NCBI GenBank assembly: GCA_944321165.1
Contig: CALUKE010000012.1
Location: forward strand, 17,965 to 81,964
Direction: 5' to 3'
DNA from: an uncultured Odoribacter sp.
GTDB taxonomy: Bacteria > Bacteroidota > Bacteroidia > Bacteroidales > Marinifilaceae
DNA length: 64,000 nucleotides
In this document: positions 1 through 8,690 of the stretch, piece by piece
Layout: every line of letters starts with the position of its first letter
How positions within the stretch are numbered: the first letter of the stretch is position 1
Translations under genes and position numbers: made by a program
Notes under the pieces: generated by a model
Told to the model about the DNA's origin: nothing
The model's database searches: none
What the model saw: the letters and a program-made list of their open reading frames with translations, nothing else

Positions 1-3000
1 GGTACCGGAATATGCAAATACCTTTTCAAACATCTCCGTTTGAGTAATCCCGTCCGTTTCCTCAATATCCTTAAAAGTGGGCAAACCGCTCTCGTTCAAT
101 TTATCATATTTATAAGAATAAAAAGTATTCAACGCCTCCCCCGGAATAACAGCCGACCCATTCAGATACTCATTATAACCATACTCCGTCGTAATACCGG
201 ATTTTGTCACTTTATTGACATTACGAGCTCCATTCAAGTTTAAAGACCAGGTCAATACCTTTGTCCGTACAGGCACCACATTCAATACAAGTTCATACCC
301 CTTATTCTCAAGATTTCCGGCATTGAGCTGCATGGTCGTACTACCTGTCGTCGAAGCCACCTCTTTGGAAATAATCTGATCCTTGCCTTTCTTCCGATAA
401 ATCTCAATACTACCGTTCAGACGATTTTTCAGAAAGGCAAAATCAACCCCCAGATTCCAGGAAGTAGTCTTCTCCCACCGCAAATACGGATTCGGTAATT
501 TGGACAATTTAGAAATATATTGTTTGGATATAATATCCAGCGATCCCAACTGGATCAACAGATTGGGAGTCTGATCAGGAGATACATTTCCTTGAATGCC
601 ATAAGAACCCCGGAAAGCCAGCATATTCATCCACATCGCATTTTTCAAAAAAGCCTCCTCGTGTAAATTCCAACGACCAGAGACCGACCAGATCGGCAAA
701 AAACGGTTACTCTTATCCTGTCCGAACTTATTGGAGCCATCCGCCCGAATATTGAAATTGGCAATATAACGATTTTTATAATCATAAGTAAAGGTCCCGT
801 ACCAGGACATCACGTTGGTCAACGTATTAGTCACAACATTCTGATGATTTTGTACCAGTTCTCCATATTTGGGCCATTGTACGGGATCTATTTTTATAAA
901 CTTTTCTCCCCGATCCGGCAAATATCCATACTCCGTAGACTTCAGTCCCTGATATTTAGATGAACGAGCCTCCGTTCCGAGTACTGTCGTAATCTGATGA
1001 TCTTCTAAAAATCTGAATGTATAATTCACCTGTGCCCTCAAGGTATAGGATGTATTCCGGGTATCCGTATTCTCCAGACCTCCGCCATAAGGAAGCTGAC
1101 ATTGTTGCTGACTCCACTCCTGGCTATCAGGCAATGGTAGTCCATAATTATATTTCCGAAACGATGCCGCGACATAAGATTGTTCATCAAACCATTTCTT
1201 CTGATCAGTATTCGAACGGTTATAGCTCAAACCTCCCATAAACTGTAAACCCGGGATAATCTCCCACAACAAATTGGCATTGAAATTAATCGACGTAGCA
1301 TCGATATGCATACCCGTATGCTGCATCTCGTTCACGATATTATATTGAAGCGGGAACTCAAATCCCTGTGTTTTATTATAATAAGCCAAGGTTCCATCCT
1401 CATTGTAACAGGGAATTGCCCGAGAGGTATTATAAGCATATTGATAGGGAGATACGGAAGAATGCAGATAATCTTTATCATCGGTGGAAGCCCTCATTTG
1501 CAATTCGACCTTCAAATTTGACAAAAGATTGACACCCAACTTCATAAAACCATTGAACTGTTTCACTCCCGTTCCTTTCACTGTTGCAGGCACATGCTGT
1601 AAGCCACCGGAAAAATAATAATTGATTTTATCGCTAGATCCGGAAATAGAAATATTGTGTTTCTGAGAGAAGGAAGTTCTGTAAATAATATCAAACCAGT
1701 CGGTATTGACCTCTTCCAATCTTTTCACGGTCTGCAAGAATTCGTTGTAGGAGATCGTCCGATCGTACAAATCCATCAAAGCCCCCTCGTAAGAAACACG
1801 GGCCGGCTGAAATCCAAATGGCAATCCCCGTTCTTCAATTTCTTTGGAAACTTCAATCCGTTCTTTTGAATTCATCCGGTATAATCCATCATATTCCGGT
1901 CGCTCATTAATCGACAAATTCATCGAATAAGTCAATCTGGGTTTCCCGATTTTTCCTTTTTTGGTCGTAATGACGATAACTCCATTCGCAGCCTTCACGC
2001 CATAAATCGCAGTAGCCGAAGCATCCTTCAACACATCGATCCGTTCGATATCCTGCGGATTCAGGGAAGAAATGGCATTCCCGATCAAATTTACATTATC
2101 CAGACTGTTCAATTCTTCTGCACTGATCGGCACGGGATCTTCCAGAATGAAACCATCGACAACCCATAATGGTTCACGATTTCCAGAAATGGTCGAAGAG
2201 CCTCTGATCCTGATTTTCGTAGCAGCTCCGGGAGTCGAAGAAGAACCCATCACATTCATTCCGGGAATTTTCCCCTGCAACATATTGTCCAATCCCAAAG
2301 CAGCCCCTTCCCGAACCACATCTCCATCAATGGAAAAAACGGATGAAGACAATTTCCGCTTCTCGATATTTTGATATCCCGTTCTTACAATCACCTCCTC
2401 CATGATTGCCGCGACATCTTCCATCACCACACGTAAATTATCCTTATCCACCTTTACTTCCTGTGTACGCATTCCGACAAACGAAAATACCAATATCTCT
2501 TCTCCCGTCTTCAACTGAATTTCAAACTTTCCTTCCGCATTGGTAGATACTCCGACAGTGGTATTTTTCACCACAATAGAAACCCCCGGCAGAGGAGAAC
2601 CATCGGAAGTCACTACGATTCCCTTTACTGTCCGTAATACAGTCTTGTCCGGTTCTGTCATTTTTTTGGGAGTAATCAATATATAATCTTCCACCTGATT
2701 ATATCCATACGGCAAATTTTCAAAAATACGCTTCAACGCCTCCTCCAATTGCATATCACTGAGTGATACCGTCACTCTGGTATCAACATTCACTTCTTGG
2801 GTATTGTACATGAAATAAATACCTGTCTGCTCTTTCATTACTTTCAGCACTTCCCCCAGGGGCTTATTTCTTGCTTCTACAGTCACTTTACACTGTGCCC
2901 AGACGGTCGCCTGGCTGTGCAGACTCAATACAAGCATGAAAAAACAGCACAACCGAACAATCAGTCGCAAGCTGGATTGATCTTTCTTTCTCTTTCTCAT
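1..3000 (-). CDS. SusC/RagA-family TonB-dependent outer-membrane receptor (3' end beyond window)
   Basis: An open frame of 1000 codons starts with ATG at 3000 and runs off the left edge, so it is absent from a list of complete ORFs. The product begins with a basic signal peptide (MRKRKKDQSS, hydrophobic stretch, cut near HSQATVWAQ). Next come an STN/secretin-like domain (about residues 33-110), a carboxypeptidase-regulatory-like domain with GSPLPGVSIVVK, a TonB-box-like EEVIV, and a plug with LQGKIPGMNV and DASATAIYG. The rest is a beta-barrel. The N-terminal STN domain is typical of receptors that signal to a FecR anti-sigma factor, and sigma and fecR genes lie directly upstream. A SusD partner would be expected to the left, outside the window. 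The imported ligand cannot be read from the sequence. Confidence 0.93.
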   Translation of the reverse strand, partial: MRKRKKDQSSLRLIVRLCCFFMLVLSLHSQATVWAQCKVTVEARNKPLGEVLKVMKEQTGIYFMYNTQEVNVDTRVTVSLSDMQLEEALKRIFENLPYGYNQVEDYILITPKKMTEPDKTVLRTVKGIVVTSDGSPLPGVSIVVKNTTVGVSTNAEGKFEIQLKTGEEILVFSFVGMRTQEVKVDKDNLRVVMEDVAAIMEEVIVRTGYQNIEKRKLSSSVFSIDGDVVREGAALGLDNMLQGKIPGMNVMGSSSTPGAATKIRIRGSSTISGNREPLWVVDGFILEDPVPISAEELNSLDNVNLIGNAISSLNPQDIERIDVLKDASATAIYGVKAANGVIVITTKKGKIGKPRLTYSMNLSINERPEYDGLYRMNSKERIEVSKEIEERGLPFGFQPARVSYEGALMDLYDRTISYNEFLQTVKRLEEVNTDWFDIIYRTSFSQKHNISISGSSDKINYYFSGGLQHVPATVKGTGVKQFNGFMKLGVNLLSNLKVELQMRASTDDKDYLHSSVSPYQYAYNTSRAIPCYNEDGTLAYYNKTQGFEFPLQYNIVNEMQHTGMHIDATSINFNANLLWEIIPGLQFMGGLSYNRSNTDQKKWFDEQSYVAASFRKYNYGLPLPDSQEWSQQQCQLPYGGGLENTDTRNTSYTLRAQVNYTFRFLEDHQITTVLGTEARSSKYQGLKSTEYGYLPDRGEKFIKIDPVQWPKYGELVQNHQNVVTNTLTNVMSWYGTFTYDYKNRYIANFNIRADGSNKFGQDKSNRFLPIWSVSGRWNLHEEAFLKNAMWMNMLAFRGSYGIQGNVSPDQTPNLLIQLGSLDIISKQYISKLSKLPNPYLRWEKTTSWNLGVDFAFLKNRLNGSIEIYRKKGKDQIISKEVASTTGSTTMQLNAGNLENKGYELVLNVVPVRTKVLTWSLNLNGARNVNKVTKSGITTEYGYNEYLNGSAVIPGEALNTFYSYKYDKLNESGLPTFKDIEETDGITQTEMFEKVFAYSGT

Positions 3001-3031
3001 AATGTTGTTATTAGTAGTAGGTAATAATTAA

Positions 3032-4195
3032 TTATTGTTTCGACACTTTGATCATTTTATCCTGCCGATGAAAATGAACATGAGCCAATTCTTCCAACCT
3101 CCGCAAAACAAAATCCAATTCCCGGTAACGGGTGGCAGCCCCCGTGAAAGTAATCTCCCTCAAGGTCGGATCCATAAATAAAAAGTCTACATCGTACCAA
3201 CGTCCCAATTGATCCGTAATCTCTCCCAAACTCATATTTTCAAATTCAAAGACACCGTTCACCCAAGCAACAATACTCTGTGTATCAACCTTTCTCTTCG
3301 CAAGCGTTACTATCTCTGAAACAGCTTGTTCGCCAGGTTGCAATATCAACTCTTTCTTTCCGTTCGACACCCGAACACTTCCCTGCAACAAAGTCGTTTT
3401 GACCGCCGCCGTTTCCTCATAAGCCGAAACATTGAAACGGGTACCCAAAACTTCAACCCGATTATGTAAACTCTCAACAATAAAAGGGCGGGCAGTATCT
3501 TTTAACACTTCAAAATAAGCTTCTCCTTTCAACAGCAGTTTGCGTTCCTTCTCCCCAAAAACTGCCGGGAAAGTCAACTCTGTTCCCGCATTCAACCATA
3601 CACGAGAGCCATCCGACAATACCAATGAATATTCTCCGCCACGGGGAACCCGGATCGTGTTATAAACCGGCTCCTTCGACATCTCCGAACAAGCCTCATA
3701 AACCATGGGCTTCTCTCCTCCGACAGTTATTCGAGTTCCGTTTTTCTCCGTCAATATGCAATTACTCTCTTCTTCCAATGCCACCCGTCTCCCATCCGAC
3801 AATTCCAAAACCGCCTTCCGATTCCCGGGTGCAATCGCGCTCGAAGAAAATTCAACCGACGGATCCTGTACCCGCAACATTTCATACAACAGCCCTCCTC
3901 CCAACAAAACGACCAACACTGCCGCATATTTCCACCAAATCCTCATCCGACGACGAAACATTCCGGACGAAGAATTAGAAATACGATGGGCAATTATCTT
4001 CCAGGCGACCTCCTCCCGAATAGCTTTCCAACAGCCGACTTTCCGCCCTTGACGATAAACCGCCAGCATCTGTTCAAACAATTTCCGATTCTCTTCTTTC
4101 TCCGCCAACCACCCTTCCAAACGCCGATATTCCGTTTCCGTCAAATCATGTTTACAATAACGAACTATATACGAACTCAATTCCTCCTCATTCAT
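3032..4195 (-). CDS. FecR-family anti-sigma factor
   Basis: The product is an inner-membrane anti-sigma factor of about 387 residues. A cytoplasmic N-terminal segment should hold the ECF sigma factor. A single membrane helix (KYAAVLVVLLGGGLLYEM) follows, then a periplasmic FecR domain with PRGGEYSLVLSDGSRVWLN and EAYFEV, and a C-terminal DUF4974-like domain ending near the stop. The frame opens with GTG at 4219, but the ATG at 4195 (MNEEELSSYI) matches the normal FecR start and is preferred. It lies between the sigma gene (150 nt upstream) and the SusC receptor (31 nt downstream), the standard order of a Bacteroidetes trans-envelope signalling cassette. Confidence 0.93.
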   Translation of the reverse strand: MNEEELSSYIVRYCKHDLTETEYRRLEGWLAEKEENRKLFEQMLAVYRQGRKVGCWKAIREEVAWKIIAHRISNSSSGMFRRRMRIWWKYAAVLVVLLGGGLLYEMLRVQDPSVEFSSSAIAPGNRKAVLELSDGRRVALEEESNCILTEKNGTRITVGGEKPMVYEACSEMSKEPVYNTIRVPRGGEYSLVLSDGSRVWLNAGTELTFPAVFGEKERKLLLKGEAYFEVLKDTARPFIVESLHNRVEVLGTRFNVSAYEETAAVKTTLLQGSVRVSNGKKELILQPGEQAVSEIVTLAKRKVDTQSIVAWVNGVFEFENMSLGEITDQLGRWYDVDFLFMDPTLREITFTGAATRYRELDFVLRRLEELAHVHFHRQDKMIKVSKQ

Positions 4196-4344
4196 ATCCT
4201 TTATTTTTATAAATACCACACCACACTTTTTATTATCAAAAGCTCAAAACCACTAAAATGGGTGAATGAAATGGGAAAAAAATCACAAAAAAATTTGACG
4301 ACAGGGAAAAACAACAGAAATGAATGAGATACACATCCTCGCTC

Positions 4345-4908
4345 TTAAAGCACTCCTCTGTTCCTAAGTAAAACAAACAATAAAATTTGAATAGAACTCC
4401 GCAACTGTTTCAATGCTCGAGCAAAGTGAGTCTTTACCGTATTAACGGATAAATTCAATGACAAAGCCACCTCTTTATATCGCATATCCTCCAAAACAAT
4501 CAATTCGAACACCTTCCGACACTGTTCAGGCAAACGTGCAATTTCCGCATACAACTTCTGACATTGGATTTCCAATTCTTCTTCTCGATATGAAGACTCT
4601 TCCGCACAAATTTCCGGAATAACAGGAAAACGAGAATGTGTCTTCGATTTTAATGATTTAATACAATTATGTTGGACAGAAGAAAAAAGATATGCCCTTA
4701 AAGATCCTTCAAATACTTTCCCTCTATATTTTTCCCAAAAACGGACAAACAGTTCCTGTACAATATCTTCAGATTCTTCGAAAGAATCCGTAAAATTCAT
4801 GGCAAAAACACAAAGAGGTTTATAATAAAGATCAAAAAGACATTTCACACCATCCGGATTATCATTACGAATCAAGGCCAGTATTTCTTGTTCATCCTTA
4901 TACCTCAT
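4345..4908 (-). CDS. ECF RNA polymerase sigma-70 factor
   Basis: The product is about 187 residues with sigma region 2 (FDLYYKPLCVFAMNFTDS, then EDIVQELFVRFWE) and region 4 (LPEQCRKVFELIVLEDM, then KEVALSLNLSVNTVKTH). This matches the Bacteroidales ECF family paired with FecR. The longer frame to 4944 adds MFCCKFFIYLQI, which has no homologous counterpart. The ATG at 4908 (MRYKDEQEILAL) is the natural start. It should be released by the FecR protein encoded downstream and then transcribe the adjacent susC locus. The neighbouring AraC-type gene is divergent across about 140 bp. Confidence 0.93.
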   Translation of the reverse strand: MRYKDEQEILALIRNDNPDGVKCLFDLYYKPLCVFAMNFTDSFEESEDIVQELFVRFWEKYRGKVFEGSLRAYLFSSVQHNCIKSLKSKTHSRFPVIPEICAEESSYREEELEIQCQKLYAEIARLPEQCRKVFELIVLEDMRYKEVALSLNLSVNTVKTHFARALKQLRSSIQILLFVLLRNRGVL

Positions 4909-5019
4909 AATCTGCAAATATATAAAGAACTTACAGCAGAACAACAGAATTTAAAGAAATAAAACAAAATCTTATACATCTATTCCTAACTGTAAGGACA
5001 ATTATTCCATTTTCTTGCA

Positions 5020-5027
5020 TAACTTTG
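5020..5027 (+). promoter_or_regulatory. Putative -7 promoter element upstream of the AraC-type gene
   Basis: TAACTTTG fits the Bacteroidetes -7 consensus TAnnTTTG and lies 24 bp before the ATG at 5052. No TTTG is visible at the expected -33 position, so support is partial. Confidence 0.45.
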
Positions 5028-5051
5028 TATGAATAATCATCCCGTGAGCAT

Positions 5052-5951
5052 ATGGAAGAAATCATAAAACTCGATAGCGTAGATAAATACAACCAACTGT
5101 TCGGTCTGGAAACAAAACATCCGTTAGTCAGTGTCATCGATTTATCAAAAGCCACCCGCTGGCCAAAACAGTTACGGATCAATTACGGAGTATACGCCCT
5201 GTATCTGAAAGAAAGTCGTTGTGGAGATATTCTTTACGGACGTCAAAAATACGATTACCAGGAAGGGACCATCGTCAGTTTTGCCCCCGGGCAAGTTGCC
5301 TCATCGGAACTACCGGCAGATATACAACCGCAGGCACACGGCCTTCTGTTTCATCCGGAACTGATACAAGGTTCCTCACTCGGACAGGAAATAAAAAATT
5401 ATTCGTTTTTCTCTTACGAAACCCGGGAAGCCTTACATCTTTCCGAAAAAGAAAGAGAAATTGTCATGGATTGTCTAAACAAAATAGAGATAGAACTCCA
5501 GCATAATACCGACAAATACAGTCAACGCCTGATTATCGCCAATATCAGTCTATTGCTCGATTATTGCATGCGTTTTTATGAACGCCAATTCACCACCCGC
5601 AAGATCGTCAACCAAGATGTCATCGTTCGTTTCGAAAAATTATTAAATGAATATTTTGAGGGCGAAACGCCACAGCAGGAAGGATTACCGACAGTAAAAT
5701 ACTTTGCGGATAAAGTATTTCTTTCCCCGAACTATTTCGGCGATTTAATCCGCAAACAAACAGGACAGACGGCCTCTGAATACATCCAACAAAAACTGAT
5801 TGAACGGGCCAAAGAAGCCTTATTGTTTTCTCACAAGACCATGAGCCAAATTGCCTATGAATTGGGATTTCAATATCCGCAACACCTACATCGGATGTTC
5901 AAGCGAATCGTAGGATGCACTCCTCGAGAATTCTGTTCGCGGGTGGGATGA
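5052..5951 (+). CDS. AraC-family transcriptional regulator
   Basis: The product is 299 residues. The N-terminal half looks like a cupin-type sensing domain (LSKATRWPKQLRINYGVYALYLK, EGTIVSFAPGQ). The C-terminal 100 residues are an AraC/XylS double helix-turn-helix: KYFADKVFLSPNYFGDLI, then SQIAYELGFQYPQHLHRMFK and a terminal GCTPREF. Such proteins bind DNA in response to a small ligand. It is followed after 77 bp by glpD in the same orientation, with a 19-bp palindrome between them, so control of glpD is possible but unproven. Confidence 0.93.
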   Translation: MEEIIKLDSVDKYNQLFGLETKHPLVSVIDLSKATRWPKQLRINYGVYALYLKESRCGDILYGRQKYDYQEGTIVSFAPGQVASSELPADIQPQAHGLLFHPELIQGSSLGQEIKNYSFFSYETREALHLSEKEREIVMDCLNKIEIELQHNTDKYSQRLIIANISLLLDYCMRFYERQFTTRKIVNQDVIVRFEKLLNEYFEGETPQQEGLPTVKYFADKVFLSPNYFGDLIRKQTGQTASEYIQQKLIERAKEALLFSHKTMSQIAYELGFQYPQHLHRMFKRIVGCTPREFCSRVG

Positions 5952-5963
5952 AAATTCAAGAGG

Positions 5964-5982
5964 ATAAAAAGTCACTTTTTAT
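5964..5982. promoter_or_regulatory. 19-bp palindrome between the AraC gene and glpD
   Basis: ATAAAAAGT (5964-5972) and ACTTTTTAT (5974-5982) are perfect inverted repeats around a single central base, 47 bp before the glpD start. The short centre suits a protein-bound operator better than an RNA hairpin. The regulator is unknown; the adjacent AraC-type protein is one candidate. Confidence 0.4.
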
Positions 5983-6028
5983 TCGATTTATCGTATGATC
6001 TTCTAGTTACAAATACAAAAAACAATGT

Positions 6029-7594
6029 ATGAAACGAGAAGATCTATTGAAAAAGATTTCTGATACCAGCAAAACCTGGGATGTTATTGTCATCGGAGGC
6101 GGAGCAACTGGACTGGGAATTGCGGTAGATGCAGCCTCTCGAGGCTATCAGGTCGCCTTACTCGAAGGGGAAGATTTTGCCAAAGCGACTTCCAGCAGAA
6201 GTACAAAACTGGTACATGGAGGCGTACGTTACCTGGCTCAGGGAGATATTGCTTTGGTCCTGGAGGCATTGCACGAACGGGGACTGTTAAAACAGAATGC
6301 TCCTCATTTAGTCAAGAATCTATCGTTTTTGATACCGAATTACCGCTATTGGGACAATGTTCTATACACCATCGGCCTCACCCTGTACGATGTTTTAGCC
6401 GGACGTCTCAGTTTCGGTCGTTCAAAATACCTCTCCAAACAAAAAACCCTCCACAAGCTGCAAACCCTGCAGGAAAAGGGTCTGAAAGGCGGTGTTTTGT
6501 ATCACGACGGCCAATTCGACGACTCCCGCTTAGCCATCCACTTGGCACAAAGCAGTGTCGATCAGGGAGGTTGTCCGATCAATCATATAAAAGTAACAAA
6601 CCTCCTGCATGCTCCCGACGGGACAATATGCGGTGTCAAAGCCCAGGATCAACTCTCCGGAAACATATATCAGATAAGAGCCAAGGCGGTCATCAATGCC
6701 ACCGGCATATTCGTAGACTCCATTATGCAAATGGACATACCGGGCCATGAAGAAGTGGTTCGCCCCAGCCAAGGTATCCATCTGGTACTCGACAAATCCT
6801 TTTTACCCGGCCATTGCGCCATGATGATTCCCAAAACAGAGGATGGACGAGTACTGTTCGCTGTTCCCTGGCACGATAAAGTGGTGGTAGGAACTACAGA
6901 CACTCTCCGGGAGCAGGCGTCGCTGGAACCCCAGGCTTTGGATGCTGAAATTGAATTTGTTTTAAATACTGCCGGGAAATATCTGATCCGACAGCCACGA
7001 CGCAGCGATGTTCTCTCTGTTTTTGCCGGTCTGAGACCACTGGCCGCTCCCCAAAAAGAAGGCAAAAATACCAAAGAAATATCCAGGAACCACAAAATTC
7101 TGGTCTCTCCCAACCGGCTCATTACCATCATCGGCGGGAAATGGACCACCTACCGACGCATGGCCGAAGACACACTCGACAAAGCCATTGAGCTGCAATT
7201 GTTAGAGAAAAAGCCCTGTGTAACCAGAAATCTTCATCTTCACGGCTATCTGGCTCACCCCGACTTTTCCAACCCGTTATACATCTACGGATCCGATGCA
7301 TCCCAAATCGAAAGCTGGATAAAAGGAAACCCAGTCTTAAGCAAAAAACTCCACGCCCGATACACATATACGGTTGCGGAGGTCATCTGGGCCGTCCGGG
7401 AAGAAATGGCCCGAACCGTAGAAGATGTCCTGGCCAGACGTGTCAGACTGTTATTCTTGGATGCCCGGGCCGCCATTGAAATAGCACCCCAAGTGGCCCG
7501 AATTATCGCCCGGGAACTGGGACACGACCAGAACTGGATCAATCGACAAATAAACGAATTTACGGAATTGGCCCAAAATTACCTCCTTGCATGA
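6029..7594 (+). CDS. glpD: Glycerol-3-phosphate dehydrogenase, FAD-dependent
   Basis: The product (521 residues) is a DAO-family flavoenzyme that oxidises sn-glycerol 3-phosphate to dihydroxyacetone phosphate at the membrane and passes electrons to quinone. The N-terminal Rossmann FAD motif VIVIGGGATGLGIAVDA is clear. It is followed by the GlpD signature SSRSTKLVHGGVRYL, a later FAD-contact segment IIGGKWTTYRRMAED, and the C-terminal DAO_C helical domain. Length is normal for the family. No glycerol kinase or facilitator gene accompanies it, so it may serve glycerophospholipid turnover. The start ATG at 6029 is the only sensible one. Confidence 0.95.
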   Translation: MKREDLLKKISDTSKTWDVIVIGGGATGLGIAVDAASRGYQVALLEGEDFAKATSSRSTKLVHGGVRYLAQGDIALVLEALHERGLLKQNAPHLVKNLSFLIPNYRYWDNVLYTIGLTLYDVLAGRLSFGRSKYLSKQKTLHKLQTLQEKGLKGGVLYHDGQFDDSRLAIHLAQSSVDQGGCPINHIKVTNLLHAPDGTICGVKAQDQLSGNIYQIRAKAVINATGIFVDSIMQMDIPGHEEVVRPSQGIHLVLDKSFLPGHCAMMIPKTEDGRVLFAVPWHDKVVVGTTDTLREQASLEPQALDAEIEFVLNTAGKYLIRQPRRSDVLSVFAGLRPLAAPQKEGKNTKEISRNHKILVSPNRLITIIGGKWTTYRRMAEDTLDKAIELQLLEKKPCVTRNLHLHGYLAHPDFSNPLYIYGSDASQIESWIKGNPVLSKKLHARYTYTVAEVIWAVREEMARTVEDVLARRVRLLFLDARAAIEIAPQVARIIARELGHDQNWINRQINEFTELAQNYLLA

Positions 7595-7664
7595 TATCAC
7601 AATATTCATTATTTTAGAGGCTTCAGAGAAACGGTTTTTAACCCTTATCCTAAAAAGTCAAAAT

Positions 7665-8609
7665 ATGAATATTGTATTTGTCGAACCCCTGGGCATGTGT
7701 GAATGCCAACTGCATAAAAAAGTAGCAGGCTTAAAGCAAAAAGGACATACCATCACTTTCTATCAGGATCGCCATGAGGACGAAGATATCTTAATCGAAC
7801 GGGCCAAAGATGCCGAAATCGTCATAGTCAGCAATCTGCCAATCCGGAAACGCTTTCTGGAAAGTTGTCCCAAACTCCGCATGCTTTCGGTAGCCTTCAC
7901 CGGAGTCGATCACATTGACCTGCAAACCTGCCGGGAACGGGACATCACGGTTTGCAATGCAGCCGGTTATTCCACGGAAGCAGTCGCAGAATTAAGTATC
8001 GGCATGATGATTGCCGTTTATCGAAAAATCGTCGGCGGAGATTCCATCATCCGAATTGGCGGAGACCGCCAGGGAGTGCTGGGAGGAGAACTTCGCGGGA
8101 AAACCGTCGGTATCATCGGTCTGGGTGCCATCGGACAACGGACGGCAGAACTGGCTCACGCTTTCGGCTGCCGAATCATCGCCTATAACCGTTCGCCCCG
8201 ATCACTACCACATGTTACTTCCGTCGATAAAACAACCCTTTTGCAGCAATCCGACATCATCTCCCTGCATCTGCCATTAACGGCAGAAACCAAAGATTTC
8301 ATCGGAACGGCCGAATTTGCCCTCATGCAGCCTCATACCGTCTTGATCAATACCGCCAGAGGCCCTATCGTCAATCAGGAAGCGCTCTACACTGCCTTGA
8401 AAAAAGGACAAATCGCCGGAGCTGCCGTCGATGTCTACGATCGGGAACCGCCATTGCCGCTGAACTCGGAACTGTTCAATGCACCGAACCTGCTGATGCT
8501 GCCCCACCTGGGATATGCTACCAAAGAGGCGTTCGAGACACGGCTGGACATTGTCATTCAAAACGTTGAAAAATGGCTGGCAGGAACACCCCAAAACAAG
8601 GTTATCTGA
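7665..8609 (+). CDS. D-isomer-specific 2-hydroxyacid dehydrogenase
   Basis: The product is about 314 residues from the ATG at 7665 (MNIVFVEPLG). The frame extends back to 7587, but those residues overlap glpD and are not family-like. The NAD-binding motif is GIIGLGAIGQRTAELA. The catalytic Arg lies in INTARGPIVNQEALY, the Glu in VDVYDREPPLP and the His in LPHLGYAT. The family reduces 2-keto acids to D-2-hydroxyacids, or the reverse, with NAD(H). Substrate (D-lactate, hydroxypyruvate, phosphoglycerate or other) cannot be assigned from the residues visible. It follows glpD by 70 bp and is probably co-transcribed. Confidence 0.9.
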   Translation: MNIVFVEPLGMCECQLHKKVAGLKQKGHTITFYQDRHEDEDILIERAKDAEIVIVSNLPIRKRFLESCPKLRMLSVAFTGVDHIDLQTCRERDITVCNAAGYSTEAVAELSIGMMIAVYRKIVGGDSIIRIGGDRQGVLGGELRGKTVGIIGLGAIGQRTAELAHAFGCRIIAYNRSPRSLPHVTSVDKTTLLQQSDIISLHLPLTAETKDFIGTAEFALMQPHTVLINTARGPIVNQEALYTALKKGQIAGAAVDVYDREPPLPLNSELFNAPNLLMLPHLGYATKEAFETRLDIVIQNVEKWLAGTPQNKVI

Positions 8610-8616
8610 AAAAACA

Positions 8617-8660
8617 GACCTGTCCCCTGAAAGTTAGGCAACTACTTCAGAAGACAGGTC
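8617..8660. terminator. Stem-loop between convergent genes
   Basis: GACCTGTC (8617-8624) pairs perfectly with GACAGGTC (8653-8660), with further inner pairing of CTGAA and TTCAG. The stem sits between the stops of the 2-hydroxyacid dehydrogenase and murF-alr. Flanks are A/T-rich, with AAAATTT on the right, so it could end transcription from both sides. Confidence 0.6.
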
Positions 8661-8690
8661 AAAATTTATGAGACAGCCCCCATTTTTCGG

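Noticed and set aside
1..6. GGTACC at the window edge, read as a possible cloning junction
   Set aside because: It continues the susC reading frame without interruption, so it is ordinary coding sequence.
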